DNA of 64,000 nt from the NCBI GenBank assembly GCA_008360975.2, contig CM039210.1, forward strand, positions 7,504,293-7,568,292, written 5' to 3'. Positions 34,007 to 46,150 of the stretch are shown here, in pieces. Both the position numbers and the translations under genes were made by a program. The DNA comes from Lichenostomus cassidix. Lineage: Eukaryota; Chordata; Aves; Passeriformes; Meliphagidae. Below the pieces are notes generated by a model. The model searched no databases. It had not been told where the DNA came from and was given only the letters and a program-made list of their open reading frames with translations. Each line of letters begins with the position of its first letter. Position 1 is the first letter of the stretch.

Positions 34007-34442
34007 TGATGCCTTAAGAATTTCTAGTTTATATTCTTCGTGTATCTGTAGCTTGGTGTAGTTCTGTGCTTCTTATAAAATGCTAAAACCTCTGTTCCCG
34101 GCACCTTTAGCTAAAACAATTCCTCTGAATGGAAATCCAAGGACACATTCGTTGCCCTAGAGCCTGAAAATATGTAAACAACAGTGAGTTGGTAGGGAGC
34201 AGGCCTGGGGTGGTTAACATCATTGCCAAAGGGTGTGATTGGAGAATTAAGGGTCAATATGCTAATACGACAGAACTTATAAAAGGTGAGGAGCTCATGA
34301 CCTGGCATCCATTTTGGGTGAAGCCTCGTGAGGGGGCTTCATTTGCCCTGAATGTACCATAAAGGCCTTCAATAAATTTGTGTGCTTTTTACTCTCCTAA
34401 CTTGTCTTGGCCTCTGTTACAGATAGCCTGTTTTAGGCATCA
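34007..34442 (+). mobile_element. 3' LTR of provirus C
   Basis: 436 bp, same length and termini as the 5' LTR. TATA (CTTATAAAAGG near 34281) and AATAAA (near 34371) are conserved. The right flank GTCT compares with GTCC on the left of the provirus. Confidence 0.93.
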
Positions 34443-35026
34443 GTCTGAAGCTCCCACTCTATCAATAACAACATGACCCAGCAATGTGCATTTGGAGCAG
34501 AGAAAGACAACTGCATTCTGGGCTGAATCAAAAGCAGCGTGGCCAGCAGGTTGAGGGAAGTGATTCCCCCCTCTGCTCTGTCCTCCTGAGACCCCACCTG
34601 CAGTGTTGCATCCAGCTCTGGGGTCCCCAACATAAGGATGTGGACCTGCTGGTCAGAGCCCAGAGGAGGGCCAGGAAGATGATCAGAGGGCTGGAGCACC
34701 TCTGCTATGGAGACAGGTGGAGAGAGTTGGGGCTGTTTAGCCTGGAGAAGAGAAGGCTTTGGGGAGACCTTATAGCACCTTCCAGTACCTAAAGGGGCTA
34801 CAAGAGAGATAGAGAGGGACTTTGGACAAGGGCATGGAGTGATTGGACAAGGGGGAATGGCTTCAAACTGACAGAGGACAGGTTTAGATTAGATATTAGG
34901 AAGAAATTCTTTACTGCGAGGGTGGTGAGACCCTGGCACAAGTTGCCCAGAGAAGTTGTGGATGCCCCATTCCTGGATGTGTACAAGGCCAGACTTTGAG
35001 CAACCTGGTCTTATTGAGTCCCATCC

Positions 35027-35365
35027 AATCAGGCCTTGAATGTTATAGTGTCTACCATCCTCATTGTAAAAACTTTCTTCCTTCTATCTAGTCTGAATCT
35101 ACCCTGCTTTAGTTTAAAAACATTACCCTTTGTCCTATTGCTACAGGCCCAACTAAAAGGTCTGCCCCCATCTTTCTTATAAGCCCCCTTGAAGCACTCA
35201 AAGGCTGCAATAAGGTCTCCCCAAAGCCTTCTCTTCTCCAGTTTGAATAACCACAGCTCTCTCAGCCTGTCTTCATAGCAGAGGGGCTCCAGCCCTCTGA
35301 TCATTTCTGTGGCACTTCCCTGGACCTGCTCCAATAGGTCTGAGTCTTTCCTGTTCTGAATAGCT
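35027..35365 (-). mobile_element. CR1 fragment, RT C-terminal part
   Basis: The minus-strand frame reads ATEMIRGLEPLCYEDRLREL near 35265-35310, the familiar CR1 ORF2 C-terminal block. It sits back-to-back with the plus-strand CR1 that ends at about 35025. Confidence 0.82.
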
Positions 35366-35487
35366 CTACTACTTATCACTTACAAATCAACACTTTAAAA
35401 ATGTTCAATACAGGCACAGTTTTGTTCTATTATTGCTTAAAACTTTTTGGGACTAACTGAAGGTAGAAGCAATATAAAATGGTATTT

Positions 35488-37687
35488 AAATTATATATTA
35501 CATGTTTATTATGGTGCATTTTTTTCAAAACTTATGTTTTATGAAAAATCCAAAGTATTTACAATTTTTGTAAGATAAACTTGTGTGCTGTAATTTACAG
35601 TCCAATGTACTAAGAATCCATAAAAATTCAGATATTTTAAAGCTTTGTTTACAAATTAATTTTCTTAGGAGGCAGCCAAAAAGGATAGTACTGTATACAG
35701 AAGCAAGAACCAGCTTGCTACGTATGGTTTTCTTTTCAGACAGACACATGTACTTTCTACATTGTTTTTTGATTTCTTTACAAAAAGTCTATATAAACTT
35801 GTATGGCTTCAAAATTGTAACTTGTACCCAATGCAAATATATGTATAATCACCTAGTTGAAAAGTGCTAAAACAGAATTGCTTTATTTAACTAAGAAATT
35901 AAAATAATACTTGACTAAAACCAGCAATAGAGTTTTGGGGTTTCAATAATAAAATATTGTCATGTTAAACATGGTTTGATTGCAAAGCAGATTATAATTA
36001 AGATTTCAGTAAAACGACTGTACCAGTTTATATGAGTTAGAAATTTATCATTCAGTAAGATTAGCAAGTTGAGAGCAAATCATACTCTTCCAATCAAATC
36101 TACCGTACAGTATGTGCTTAATGCTAATAATGGAACTCTTACCTGCAAAAGTGTGTAGTATACATTAGAATTTATGTAACCTCTACACAGCTTAATTTAT
36201 TGTAAAGTTTCAGCAGTCCAAGTCATTACTGGTTTTGCATTAATTAGCTGAAGCAAGTTTTATTGTTTTAATAGAAAATTTGAAATATACTGGTATTCAA
36301 AATGGTCATATAAAATTCCCACTTGTAGGTTATTGAATTATTTTGCCCCAATACTTTTGATTTCAGCATTTAAAAAACCCATTTGATAATAAACATGCAA
36401 TAAAGATTTTCTAAATTAGTGACTTGCTTTAAAAAACATGACTTATGTGTCACTTTCCTGTGCTAAGGCTATGGCAAGCAGATTAGATGCTGATACAAAT
36501 ACTAAAATTCGTGGATTTAGATAAAAAAATTAAACTAATAGAAATGGCAGTACTTGTCATCCTGTTGCTATAAAATACCCTTCTAAAATGCTATTTCTCC
36601 CAAGTACTATGTTTATATTCACATCACAGAATCCTCAAAGCACTTAAATTACAAAAGTTTGCAGTCCAAGTGAAAGGAAATGCTCTTTGCTTTTACCATC
36701 TTCTGTGATTTTTCATGATTTTCATCTTTGGTGACATTAAAGTTGCTATCTCAAAGTTTCAAAGTCGTGTATGATCCATCTCCCTTTACTACAGCTGCAT
36801 TTATTGCAACTCCCCCATGAGGAAGTAAATCAGCATTTTAAACCTCTTTTCAAATAATCTCCAGTTTTGCAAATCTGCTTTCTAAATCCCAGTCAAAGGA
36901 ATTTTTATAAAGTTGTATGTATTATACAAACACTATGCTTTCTTGATGAAGAGCCAAAATTTGAAAAAGGAATTGAGTCATGTCAATATCAAAGTGGATA
37001 GGCGCAGTTGTTTTTTTAAAGGCACAAATGTTATGCAGTTCATATAAAAATAAATTAAACCTACAGCATTGATTCAAACAATCACAACACCCATAAAATT
37101 TCCCAACTGCAAAATTAAATCCCTTCTATCTTTTGAAGTTTTGTAACACATTGCACTTCAGAAAAAAACCCTATATAATAATATACAATACAGAGGCAGT
37201 AAATTGCTTTTTTTTATATACTTCTCTAACTCAGCTGGTTTTATGGCACAAGTGGATGGAAGAACTATGTGAGACTTTGCCTCTGCTTTCTTTTCAAACT
37301 GGCAATTGAAGAATCTGAAAAATTAATATTGCTTATGGAAAGCTGAAATATTTCTTACTTGCTTTCCCATATTTTTAGGTTAAATGTTTACAGTATAACA
37401 TACAATTTCATATTTTCATTACAACTATTTATTATTATTTTGACTTCAACTATAAATTTATTAATGATCATTTACAGATAATGTTAAAGTTAATTTCAGT
37501 ACTATTATAAAGTAATAAAAAGTTTGCAAAATTACTTTTAAAAGTGCATTTTCTGTTCTGATGATTAAACCTCAGAGTAGATCAACATTTTTTTAAAAAT
37601 TAATGCGTGTTAAAATAGTGTTTGAAAAATAGAGAGGGCAGAGCAAGCTTCTTGCACTCCTTTGATCCAATGACTTCCACATGTTAA
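35488..37687 (-). other. FCHO2: FCHO2 3' UTR (probable)
   Basis: About 2.2 kb of AT-rich, transposon-free sequence downstream of the FCHO2 stop codon (37688-37690). Minus-strand AATAAA signals occur near 35882 and 35505. The distal one, just before the CR1 boundary, would give the longest form. The end point is inferred. Absence of repeats in a window packed with them supports constraint. Confidence 0.65.
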
Positions 37688-37710
37688 TCAGCAGTCTGCC
37701 ATATACCGTC
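37688..37710 (-). CDS. FCHO2: FCHO2 last coding exon
   Basis: 23 coding bases after a TTTTTCAG acceptor, encoding the terminal RYMADC and a TGA stop. The split Gly codon joins the exon at 37941-38105 (G|GA). This is the C-terminus of the mu-homology domain of FCHO2. Confidence 0.9.
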
Positions 37711-37940
37711 CTGAAAAATAAAGGCAGGATTTTTGCAGTCAGTAGATAAAACAGATTTTTTCAGTAATTTTCTGCAAGCAGTTTGACTAACTATGTAAAA
37801 CAAAAAAAGTAAAACAGTTTTCAACCATATTTTTGAGGAAAAGTAATTATTTATGCATCACTTATTTAACAGTTTCATAATTTGTAATTTAGCACTATAT
37901 ATCATATTAATTTGAATATATAAGCACATTGATGTCTTAC

Positions 37941-38105
37941 CAGAGGCAAATCTCTTCTTAAGGAGGGAAAGTCGATAGCCAGTGCCTACTAGCTCTACAT
38001 TTATTCCTGAAAGGGTGCTTCCTTCACTAATGAATTGCACTGCAAGTGTTGCTGGTTTACTGGGTCCTTCTGAAAGTTCAAATTTTGCCCTGAGGGATCC
38101 AGAAC
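37941..38105 (-). CDS. FCHO2: FCHO2 exon, mu-homology domain, penultimate
   Basis: 165 bp, acceptor TTATAG, donor CTG|GTAAGA. It encodes [18 protein letters not shown], then [13 protein letters not shown] and [12 protein letters not shown], clearly the FCHO2 C-terminal mu-homology fold. Frame phases (2 bases in, 1 base out) match both neighbours. The intron upstream of it begins with GC rather than GT. Confidence 0.95.
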
Positions 38106-39723
38106 CTATAAAAATAACAAAACTGAAATGCTGGTTGTTTCTCAAGACCAAGGCGATCTCCCAAAATTTTTAGTAGTAAGGAGTAGAACTAACATGGTGA
38201 TCTTTAAGACCTATTCCTATTGGCAGTCCTATATAGATTTTCAGAAGAGATGAGAGTACAACTCTTTTTCCAATACTCTGTTTAAGACAGTGACTAGTGA
38301 ATGATTTAGAGGAAAGCAATAAACATTTCTACAAGATTATACTCGTAGAAGAATGTGTATATCAAACAGCCTGAGAGTCTCCTATTACATTAAATACCTG
38401 ATTGTTCCCTATACTCATCATTTATGCTTCCTGATTTATCTTGTATTTAGTACTTTTCTTTAGCAGATTTTAAAGTACATTAGACTTTTTAAATGCTGTC
38501 ATGATTTGCCTGGATGAATGCACATGAACAAAACCATTGGAAGAAATGCAGCTGAACAGTAATGTATCAAGAGGAAAGCAATTCTTATTTTTCTAATAAA
38601 TACAAGGTCTGATTAAATACATTTCCCAAAAAATAGTTGCTTTTTCATAGACAATGGCAAAATTCACTTCAGTGCCATTATAAAGTAGCAATAGTTCAAA
38701 ATTACTTCAAGTACACCTTTGTAGTCAATGCAAGACATAAAACCCCCCAACATTATTGTTGGTCTCCTTTTCTAGATCTTAAACAAGACTTTTCTTCTTC
38801 TTGCAAAATATGCTGGGAAAACGAGATTTAAACAATGAATTAATGGAATAGTGAAAGTCAAGCATTTTTATTTATTTAAAACAAGTACTCAGTAGGAACT
38901 GCTAAGTGAGGAGGAAAGCTAGTAACTGAAATGTTACAAGGGTAAAAGCAGGAATTGATGAATGAAATTGTTTTATGCAATGGTTTGTTCTTGGCTTAAA
39001 GTCCATTTCTTCAATAGGCCTGTCACAGTTTGGATAAATTGGAACTTCTTTCCACTGTAAGTATGGAAACTCATATATTCAAGTGTTTCAAAAAATATTG
39101 CATCTGCAATGGCTGCAAGGGCTGTGACATCAACTGGACCTCAGGGAAAGGCAGCTGGGCAGAGGACAACTACTGGTACCTTACAAAATGCTATATAAAT
39201 TACCACTCTGAGCAGATGTACATGGATTTTTTTTTCCTGGAGTTGTACATGGTCAAAACAAAAAATACTAAAAATGTCAGTGAAGAATCATCTATAGTTG
39301 AGTCTATCTCAGTGCAGGACTTTTGGATGTTTTTCTTTTCCCCAGTTCTTCCACTTACCTCTTTCTACTTTATCTCAATTGTTAGCATGTGGAAAATCAT
39401 AACACAGATATTAAATGCATTTCCCTTTCAATAACTGCTCATTTCCAACTAGCACTGATGTAATTATTTCCTTGCCCAGTCTAAACTGTTTTAGTGGCAC
39501 TAGCTGTTTTCAAGGGGCTTCACTATTTTGGTTTTACAATTAGTTAATATTTTACATCTCATTGTTAATGGAATCTCTCAGGAGGAATTTCATTGAGAAG
39601 GTGAACTGATAAACAGGATATGGCAAGTGTAAACAGGCATGAAGACATAGAGGCTAAAATTAATACCTTTTTACTGTTATCATTTGTCTGTACAAGAAAA
39701 CAAAACAAAAGAGTTCAACTTGC

Positions 39724-39788
39724 CTCCATTCTCAGACTTTTCTGAAATGCTAGATATTTTCCAATAAGCTTTCATCTGATCTGCATTC
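39724..39788 (-). CDS. FCHO2: FCHO2 exon with GC-AG donor
   Basis: 65 bp encoding NADQMKAYWKISSISEKSEN within the mu-homology domain. Acceptor TTATAG. The donor reads GGAG|GCAAGT, a non-canonical but well-known GC donor with otherwise strong consensus. A Trp codon is split on the 5' side (TG|G) and a Gly codon on the 3' side (G|GT); both restore the expected residues. Confidence 0.93.
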
Positions 39789-42058
39789 CTATAAGACAAT
39801 GGAAGGTTAGTTATAAGCACCAATTTTTAGAATTTTATTATTTATATTATTTTCCCAGATTTATACTGGTACCTTACAGACCATGTGCCTATAACCTACA
39901 TCTCTCAATGGAGGTTTATTAAAATATTTATCATTTTAAGGTGAGTTTGTGGAAAACTATACAAAGCAAAAAGGAAAACAGAAGGGTGTACCTGGATTAC
40001 CCCTGAGCTTGCAGCAGAGCTCAGATATACATAACACCTTTTTATACAGTTAACACTGTTCTATGCCCAGGTTATGGCTCCACAACTGAAAACCATCTGT
40101 GGTCTTAAAAGGTAAGGGCAGGCCAAAAATGCTGGAAGCAGTTTGAAAGCTGGGTCTTTATGCTACACGATGATGGTATGAGGGGGAGCAATATTGATTG
40201 TGCTTCCCTATGTGAGACTCCTGGCTGTGTGAATTTAATACCATTTCCATTCTAGTAAAACAAGTTGGCAGAAGTGACTCAGGGTTTAAGCTAACTTCTG
40301 ATGCTGTAAAGGGGAAGAAAAGCAAAGGTAACCAAGCACCACAGTCTCTAAGCTGACAGGGCGTTTAAACTTTTTCAGCACTTTGCAGCTGTTCCATCAA
40401 AGGAAAGTCAACAACTTAAAGCTGTGAGCAGCATGAAGTGATGATAGGTTTGAAACTGTCTTTGACATTGGTGTAAGCAGGAGTGAAATGCTCACACAAG
40501 TAGCATAGATGGTAGTGGTTACTTGCAGGAGGTTGAATCAGAAAACATTTATTCTTAACCCAAAACCCTACCACCCAACCCACTAGACCAAGCATATAGT
40601 AGGAGACACATACTAGAGCTGCCTGGGACATGACTGTATTTTATGGTCAGCTTTCAAGGCTCAAAATTCCAGCCTTGGGTAGTTGCCTAGGCAAAAGAGA
40701 ATACATGGGGCTCAAGTCCCTTACTCTGATGAATCTGAAATGAAACTGTCAGTAAGTTTTGAGTCTTTCTAGGTAACACTAAGCGTTCTGAGTGGACATT
40801 CCTGCCCTCACTCAGGTTTCATTACTGAGGGGTTTGTTGAAGAAGCCTGAGCAGGAGGGGGGGGACTGGCTTCACCAAAAGTTCTAGTCAAGTTGGGGAG
40901 GCAAGATACCGAACCTGCCCTTGCTCAGAATAAGCTTAAGATGATTTGGTTAAAAGTATTGCTCCCTTGAAATACCAAGTCAAGAAAGATTCAGTCTTGG
41001 CAGGCAGGATTTTTTCCACTTAAAATGATATTGTATTAACACTTTGTCCAATAAACACATTTAAATGTATTGTCTCCAGAAACATCAGAACCTTTCTGAT
41101 AAATACACCAGGCTTATTTTATTTCTGAACCTGGCTTTATAAAGTAAACGGATCTATAAGTAATAAGGTTAACAAAGCCTGACTTCCCACAACTTGGTAT
41201 TCTTTGCCCTCTTAACCTTCATGTTGAAAAGACCTTCTTGTTCCTCTTGAAAATAAACAGTCCAGGAATTGCGTTACTGCTGGGCAAGTACCCATGTGCT
41301 GCCAAACCATAGGTACAGTGATTGAATTCTGCTCACCTTTTGCTCCAAGGATGTCACACTGCCTAGCCCTGCTACCCTCTGCTTGTTTTCACAAACTTGT
41401 AGAAACATAATTATCTGAGATGTCTCACTTTCAATTGCTGCTGTAAATGGTCTGCAGGCTTAGAAGGTGAGGCCAGGTAGGTGTGAGTCATAATAATCAG
41501 TGTGACACTTAAATTGAGAGACAGTGCTACCTGGCTCATGAAGAGCTCCTCAGCTACTGAAGCTTGTTTTAAAATTATTTCAATTATAAGCTAATTTTAA
41601 ACTATAACCATCAAGAAATATTTTTAAGAACTGCATTTCTTCTACTGTCTCTGTCTATATAACCTATATATCTTGATATATTTAATACATACACACACAC
41701 ATATATATATAGGTTTTTAACCATTAAGATATTTTTGTTTCAAGTTATGTTATTAAAAATATCTATCCTGTCTATTGGCAAAAAGAAGGCAAACATTGGA
41801 AATTTCAGAAATGCTTGTATTCAGAAATGTTTGCATTATTACACAGTTGGAATGGGTGCATATAATCCCATTTTAGTCTCTGTGAATTGGCTGTACATGA
41901 TCTGTTTTGGACCAGAAAATGTCCTAAACATCTGATACCATGCATTTTATCAAGAGAAAAAAAAATTATCTGTTTCTTCTGGTGACATTTTTCAGGCTAA
42001 CACTAATGAATGCTCTGAAATTAATTTGAAATAATAAAAAGAAAAGCATTAATATTAC

Positions 42059-42258
42059 CATTTTGCAGGTGGAAGTGATTGCATGTTTGTTACTCCTCCA
42101 TCTACTGGTACCACAACCTGCACATTAGACAGCATACTAGGCACATTCATAGACTCTGGATTATATTTATAATCCACTCTCACATCAGTAGTGCTAGCAT
42201 TACATTTCCAGTAAGTTGCAAGATTCAAGGGAGTAGACTGGATGCCATTTGAAGATAC
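42059..42258 (-). CDS. FCHO2: FCHO2 exon, mu-homology domain
   Basis: 200 bp, acceptor TTTTACAG, donor AAATG|GTAATA. It encodes [19 protein letters not shown] and [20 protein letters not shown], core beta strands of the mu-homology domain. FCHO proteins use this domain to recruit Eps15-type scaffold partners at clathrin-coated pits. Confidence 0.95.
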
Positions 42259-42479
42259 CTGTAAAAGAATAAACCATTGAAAAGGTCTTAATTAAAAAAA
42301 TCCTATTTTGGGCAGAATTAGGGAAATATGGTAATGAGTATAACTCTAAATCCTGACAAATGACCCACAGAACAATTGACCTCTGTGCCCTTCATCTCAG
42401 AATTCTGAAGACTGTTGTAGCCTAAAGTAATTCCTGTTGGTTTTTTTAAAAAAAATAATTAATTAATTTTAAAAAGGTT

Positions 42480-42865
42480 TAAACTCCCTCTAACCCACGA
42501 GACTCCTTCCTGTTCTGGCTTTCATAAGTCAAACCAGTTTTGTTTTAGTCTTCCACTAGACCTTATGACACTGGGCATCATCCTCTGGGCCTGGCTGTTC
42601 AGTCAGTTTTCAATCCCCCTTGCTAGCTGCTAATCTAGCCCATACTTCATCAGCTTCTCTATGAGGATGAATGCCAAAAGCCTTTCTGAAGTCTAGGTAG
42701 ACAATATCCACTGCTCTCCCCTCATTTACCAGGCCAGTCACTTACTCATAGACAGTTATCAGATTGGTAAAGCATGACTTTCCCTTGGTGAAGTCATGCT
42801 GACTACTCCTGATGACCTTCTTGTCCTTCATGTGCCTCTAAGTGGTTCCCAGGATGAGTTGTTTC
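42480..42865 (-). mobile_element. Old CR1 fragment in FCHO2 intron
   Basis: Minus-strand CR1 RT text (for example the KAF block near 42680 and the segment around 42760), heavily diverged. It sits just below an LTR-like insert. Confidence 0.75.
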
Positions 42866-42870
42866 ATTAT

Positions 42871-43235
42871 ATTGTGGGGCGAGAACATTACGCGTTCTCA
42901 TATATTACAATTGATTAGTTACACTATTCAAATAATATGCAATTACAAAATCAAAATAGAATACAATTACAAACTCAAACCCCCACCAAACTCCCTAAAA
43001 TCAAGAAAAACTTAACTTCTTTAACAAATAGTTAAAGTGTTTGAAGCTTGCACACATGAATTGGATCAAAGTGTGAGCAAGCTGAAACAGGTCATGAATG
43101 AACAGGGTATGTCATGAAGGCATAACATGAATTCGCTCAGGCTTGGCAGAGCCCAGGCACTGAAAATGGCGATGTATCCAGAACCAGCCTAGATGAGAGA
43201 AGACAATTTATCTGCATGCGAACAGGCAAAGAACA
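42871..43235 (-). mobile_element. Probable solo LTR in FCHO2 intron, TSD ATTAT
   Basis: Minus-strand start TGTTCTTTGCC; plus-strand left end (AT)TGTGGGGCGAG. The flanks are ATTAT at 42866-42870 and 43236-43240. The two extra bases before TG make the left end slightly irregular. It lies 67 bases inside the intron from the donor of the next exon. Confidence 0.5.
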
Positions 43236-43307
43236 ATTATAATTTCTGTATAGATATGAAATCTGCCAGAGTTCCTTAAAAAATTCCAAAGGGAAAAAAG
43301 TGTTTAC

Positions 43308-43440
43308 CTGATACTTTAAAACATCCACATTATAATAGGATGCAGATGGATTGTGCTCTGATAATCTCTTGAGGTAGACAGTTATGGCTTGCATGTTCAT
43401 CCAAAAATCCTTAGTACTAGAGTCACTTTGTGACTGATCA
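43308..43440 (-). CDS. FCHO2: FCHO2 exon, mu-homology domain
   Basis: 133 bp, acceptor TTTGTAG, donor CAG|GTAAAC. It encodes [20 protein letters not shown] and [19 protein letters not shown]. The phase-1 base T completes the Ser codon (AG|T) from the upstream exon. It ends on a codon boundary. Confidence 0.95.
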
Positions 43441-45220
43441 CTACAAAGAAAAAGAAAGGTAGGAATCAAAAATCAACACTGAGTTTTATTATTTCTTATG
43501 TCTAAAAATTAGGACTAGATATTTCCCCTTCTTCACTATTCCAGGCAAGAATTTTTTCTAATGCTTTATAACACATAATTGTATCTTCCTAAATATTAAG
43601 ATAAATTAACTGCTTGTTGTAGCTGGTAAAACTTCTCCTTCCAGATTGTTGAGCAGTGAGTTTCCTCCACGGATGATCTGCTTCACAAGATGGAGTGAAT
43701 GCCAAATTTAGATTTTACATTTAATAAAACACAATTTTAATACAGTCAGGTGCCATGGGAATGTGTGGGAGGTGGGAATTAAAGTGGTGTTTGAAGAGGA
43801 GTGTGATCCAATTTGGAATAAATCCTAGAATCATAATTAGCTTTTGTTATGACAGCTTCACAAATGCATTGAATTAAAATTTGTGTTGTATGTGTTACCC
43901 CACTTTCACATATTTATAGAATGTAAGCTTCCAAAATTTTTTTCAGTTAAGTTTCTCAGATAGCTACATTTAATCTTAGTAACAATTATATCATTTATAT
44001 ATGTAGCTAAGAGTGCACATGACTATGGAAGCAAAATCCTGTTTGGGAACTACTGGAGCATGAAAAGGTGTTTTGCAACTCAAGAATTTTTTCAGTTCTG
44101 GTGACATCAGGTTTATTTTTTAATAAGGATGAAGCTTTTAAGAAAACTGATTCAGAAGCAAATTTCAAATCACTTAAGAATCAGAGTTCCACAGATCATT
44201 TGTGGATACATAGAGGAACTGCATCAATCCCCAGGGAGACATGCAGAATGAAAGCTGAAAAGAAGCACCTGGAACACAGAAAATATGACTGCAATGGATT
44301 GAATGTGCCAGAACAGTGATTTGCATACCAGTAGCCTGTCCAATTTACTTAGAATTTGGTTCTCAATACAGTGTTGTCATTCATGCAATTTCCATTTTCA
44401 GTAAAATATATAGATAAACACTTATAACAGAGGCCTTCCAAAATGTAAACAAATGAAACCAATAGCAAAATCCTCCTGTTTCCTCCTTCAGAAATTCTGA
44501 TGTCTCCACAAGTAGCAGTCACATTAAAAAGTTTGATCTCTATAAATACTAAGCAAATGATAGTCATTGCAGTATATGATGAAATGTCAGATTATTACCA
44601 TATGGGTTTAACTTCATAAATATCCAGTACATGTATCCTTTCTAATTAGAGGTGAAGTGTTACAGTACTCAGACAAGAATACTAGACATTTTCACTTTTT
44701 TCCAAAATATAATTTTTCAGTATAATTCACTGTCAGATACAGCTCTGCTAACATTTCAGTTATAAACTGTCATGTCAAACAACGAGAAATTCAATTTTGT
44801 ATGAATCATTTCTTACATTAAGTATGAATTATCACAATAAAATTAATACAAAAGAATAGATACATGTGGTTTGACTGTTTCAAATAATTAATTTTTCCAA
44901 TAAATGAAATGGAAAGTGCTCAGCTGAAACAGATATCTTTTTTTTTTTTTTTTGGAAAAGATGTCCAAACAATTACTCTATTATTCTACTCAGTCAGCAG
45001 CTTTTCTTCTTAAGAATTCTCCTAAGCATGCTGCTATACACTTGAGAGATACAGTTATATAATGGATCTGATCTACCATAGAAATGATACAGCTTAAAAC
45101 ATACACTAATAACTGACAAATGAAATCATTGTTATTACTGTATATAGAAATCCATATGACAATGTGTCCTATTTTTCACAATTTTTCTTTTTAATTATAT
45201 TAGTTATATTGTTCATATAG

Positions 45221-45822
45221 TAAAGGGGTCCTGGACCCCCAAACTCAGTTCGGGATCGGGTTGGCTGCTTAAGCGGAGCCCGGCGAGGCAGCCCGCTCCC
45301 GGGCGGAAGCGGGGCGGCCCGGAGCTCGGCAGAGCTCCCGGAGGAGCGGTGCAAACCAGAGATCGAAAGCAGACACAGGAGATGCAGGCAGTCAGCCCGG
45401 CGGTCCAGGGGATTTATTAAAAGGTAAGGGGAGATGGAGGGGGGAAGGAATAGGGCTGGATCGGCGAGCTTGAAGCGGGGTTTCTTCGTTGCGTCGCGGC
45501 TAATATAGCGGGGGAAAAAGGGAGGGGAGAAACCGAAAGAACCAACGGGGTACATAGAACTCTGGATTGACAATAACTTGATCTTATGGGGGAACAAGGG
45601 GGGAGGATACAGAACTTTAAATTTTCTAATCAGAGAACACGGCAAAGGCAGACAAAGGAGAACTTTCTAGAATTAATATGGGAGGGGAGATGAGCTGGGC
45701 CAATAGCTTTACTTCAAGGCTCTCTGGGAGCACCCCCTTTAGGGCTGCTTTATTCCCATGACTCGTCCCGTGGGGCAATGCCACTGCTAGGGACACTCAG
45801 CTGAGCTAAAGCCACTGCAACA
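45221..45822 (-). mobile_element. Solo LTR in FCHO2 intron, TSD ATATAG, ends TG...TA
   Basis: 602 bp; a perfect 6-bp TSD ATATAG (45215-45220 and 45823-45828). Minus-strand start TGTTGCAGTGGC and end GACCCCTTTA, so the terminus is TA, not CA. Strongly CpG-rich at the 45240-45360 end. Minus-strand TATATTAG (near 45500) and AATAAATCC (near 45412) give the orientation. Confidence 0.88.
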
Positions 45823-46150
45823 ATATAGTTTGATTAGAAAAATGTTTTTTTGTTTTGTTGTTTTTAAATAGTTTATTGAACCATTTTATTTATAAAATGT
45901 GTGTAAAACACAGCTAAAACTGAAAACTATTTTTATGTTTCCTGTTATATTCAGCATAAGCTTCAAGTCCAACAATCACTGAAATTTTTAATGGTAGCAG
46001 TGAAAAGAAACTGAGCTAAAGAAGATTAGTTCAGGAAATTAAGTTATGTATAAGCAAATCAAGACTGTAGAGAATTCTGATTTACATAAGCAAAAATCCA
46101 CATTTTAAAATTCATGTACTTTTCTATTATATTAAATAAAAATACAAAAC

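Larger units (their letters stand above)
27158..34470 (+). mobile_element. LTR inserted into CR1, itself split by an LTR and by provirus C
   Basis: Outer LTR pieces are 27158-27690, 28457-28630 and 34447-34470. It starts TGTAGCAGGG and ends CAATAACA. The flanks are ACGTG (27153-27157) and ACATG (34471-34475), a 5-bp TSD with one change. TATAAAAGC lies near 27413 and AATAAA near 28502. Its unsplit length would be about 730 bp. Confidence 0.75.
25090..35025 (+). mobile_element. CR1 with endonuclease and RT remnants, split by a 7.3-kb nest
   Basis: Left part 25090-27157: endonuclease start (GNKEEEL near 25133), the endonuclease C-terminal part (MLDLVLTNKEGLVENVKL near 25513), and RT blocks including [10 protein letters not shown] near 26275 and SKFANDTELC near 26905, where the usual FADD catalytic motif reads FAND. 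Right part 34471-35025 continues the RT C-terminus and 3' region ([20 protein letters not shown] near 34665). The text breaks at CAACGTG and resumes at ACATGACCCAG. Everything between is inserted. Confidence 0.88.

Noticed and set aside
45169..45645. 158-codon minus-strand frame
   Set aside because: Covers the CpG-rich solo LTR 45221-45822 and crosses its edge into intron sequence.
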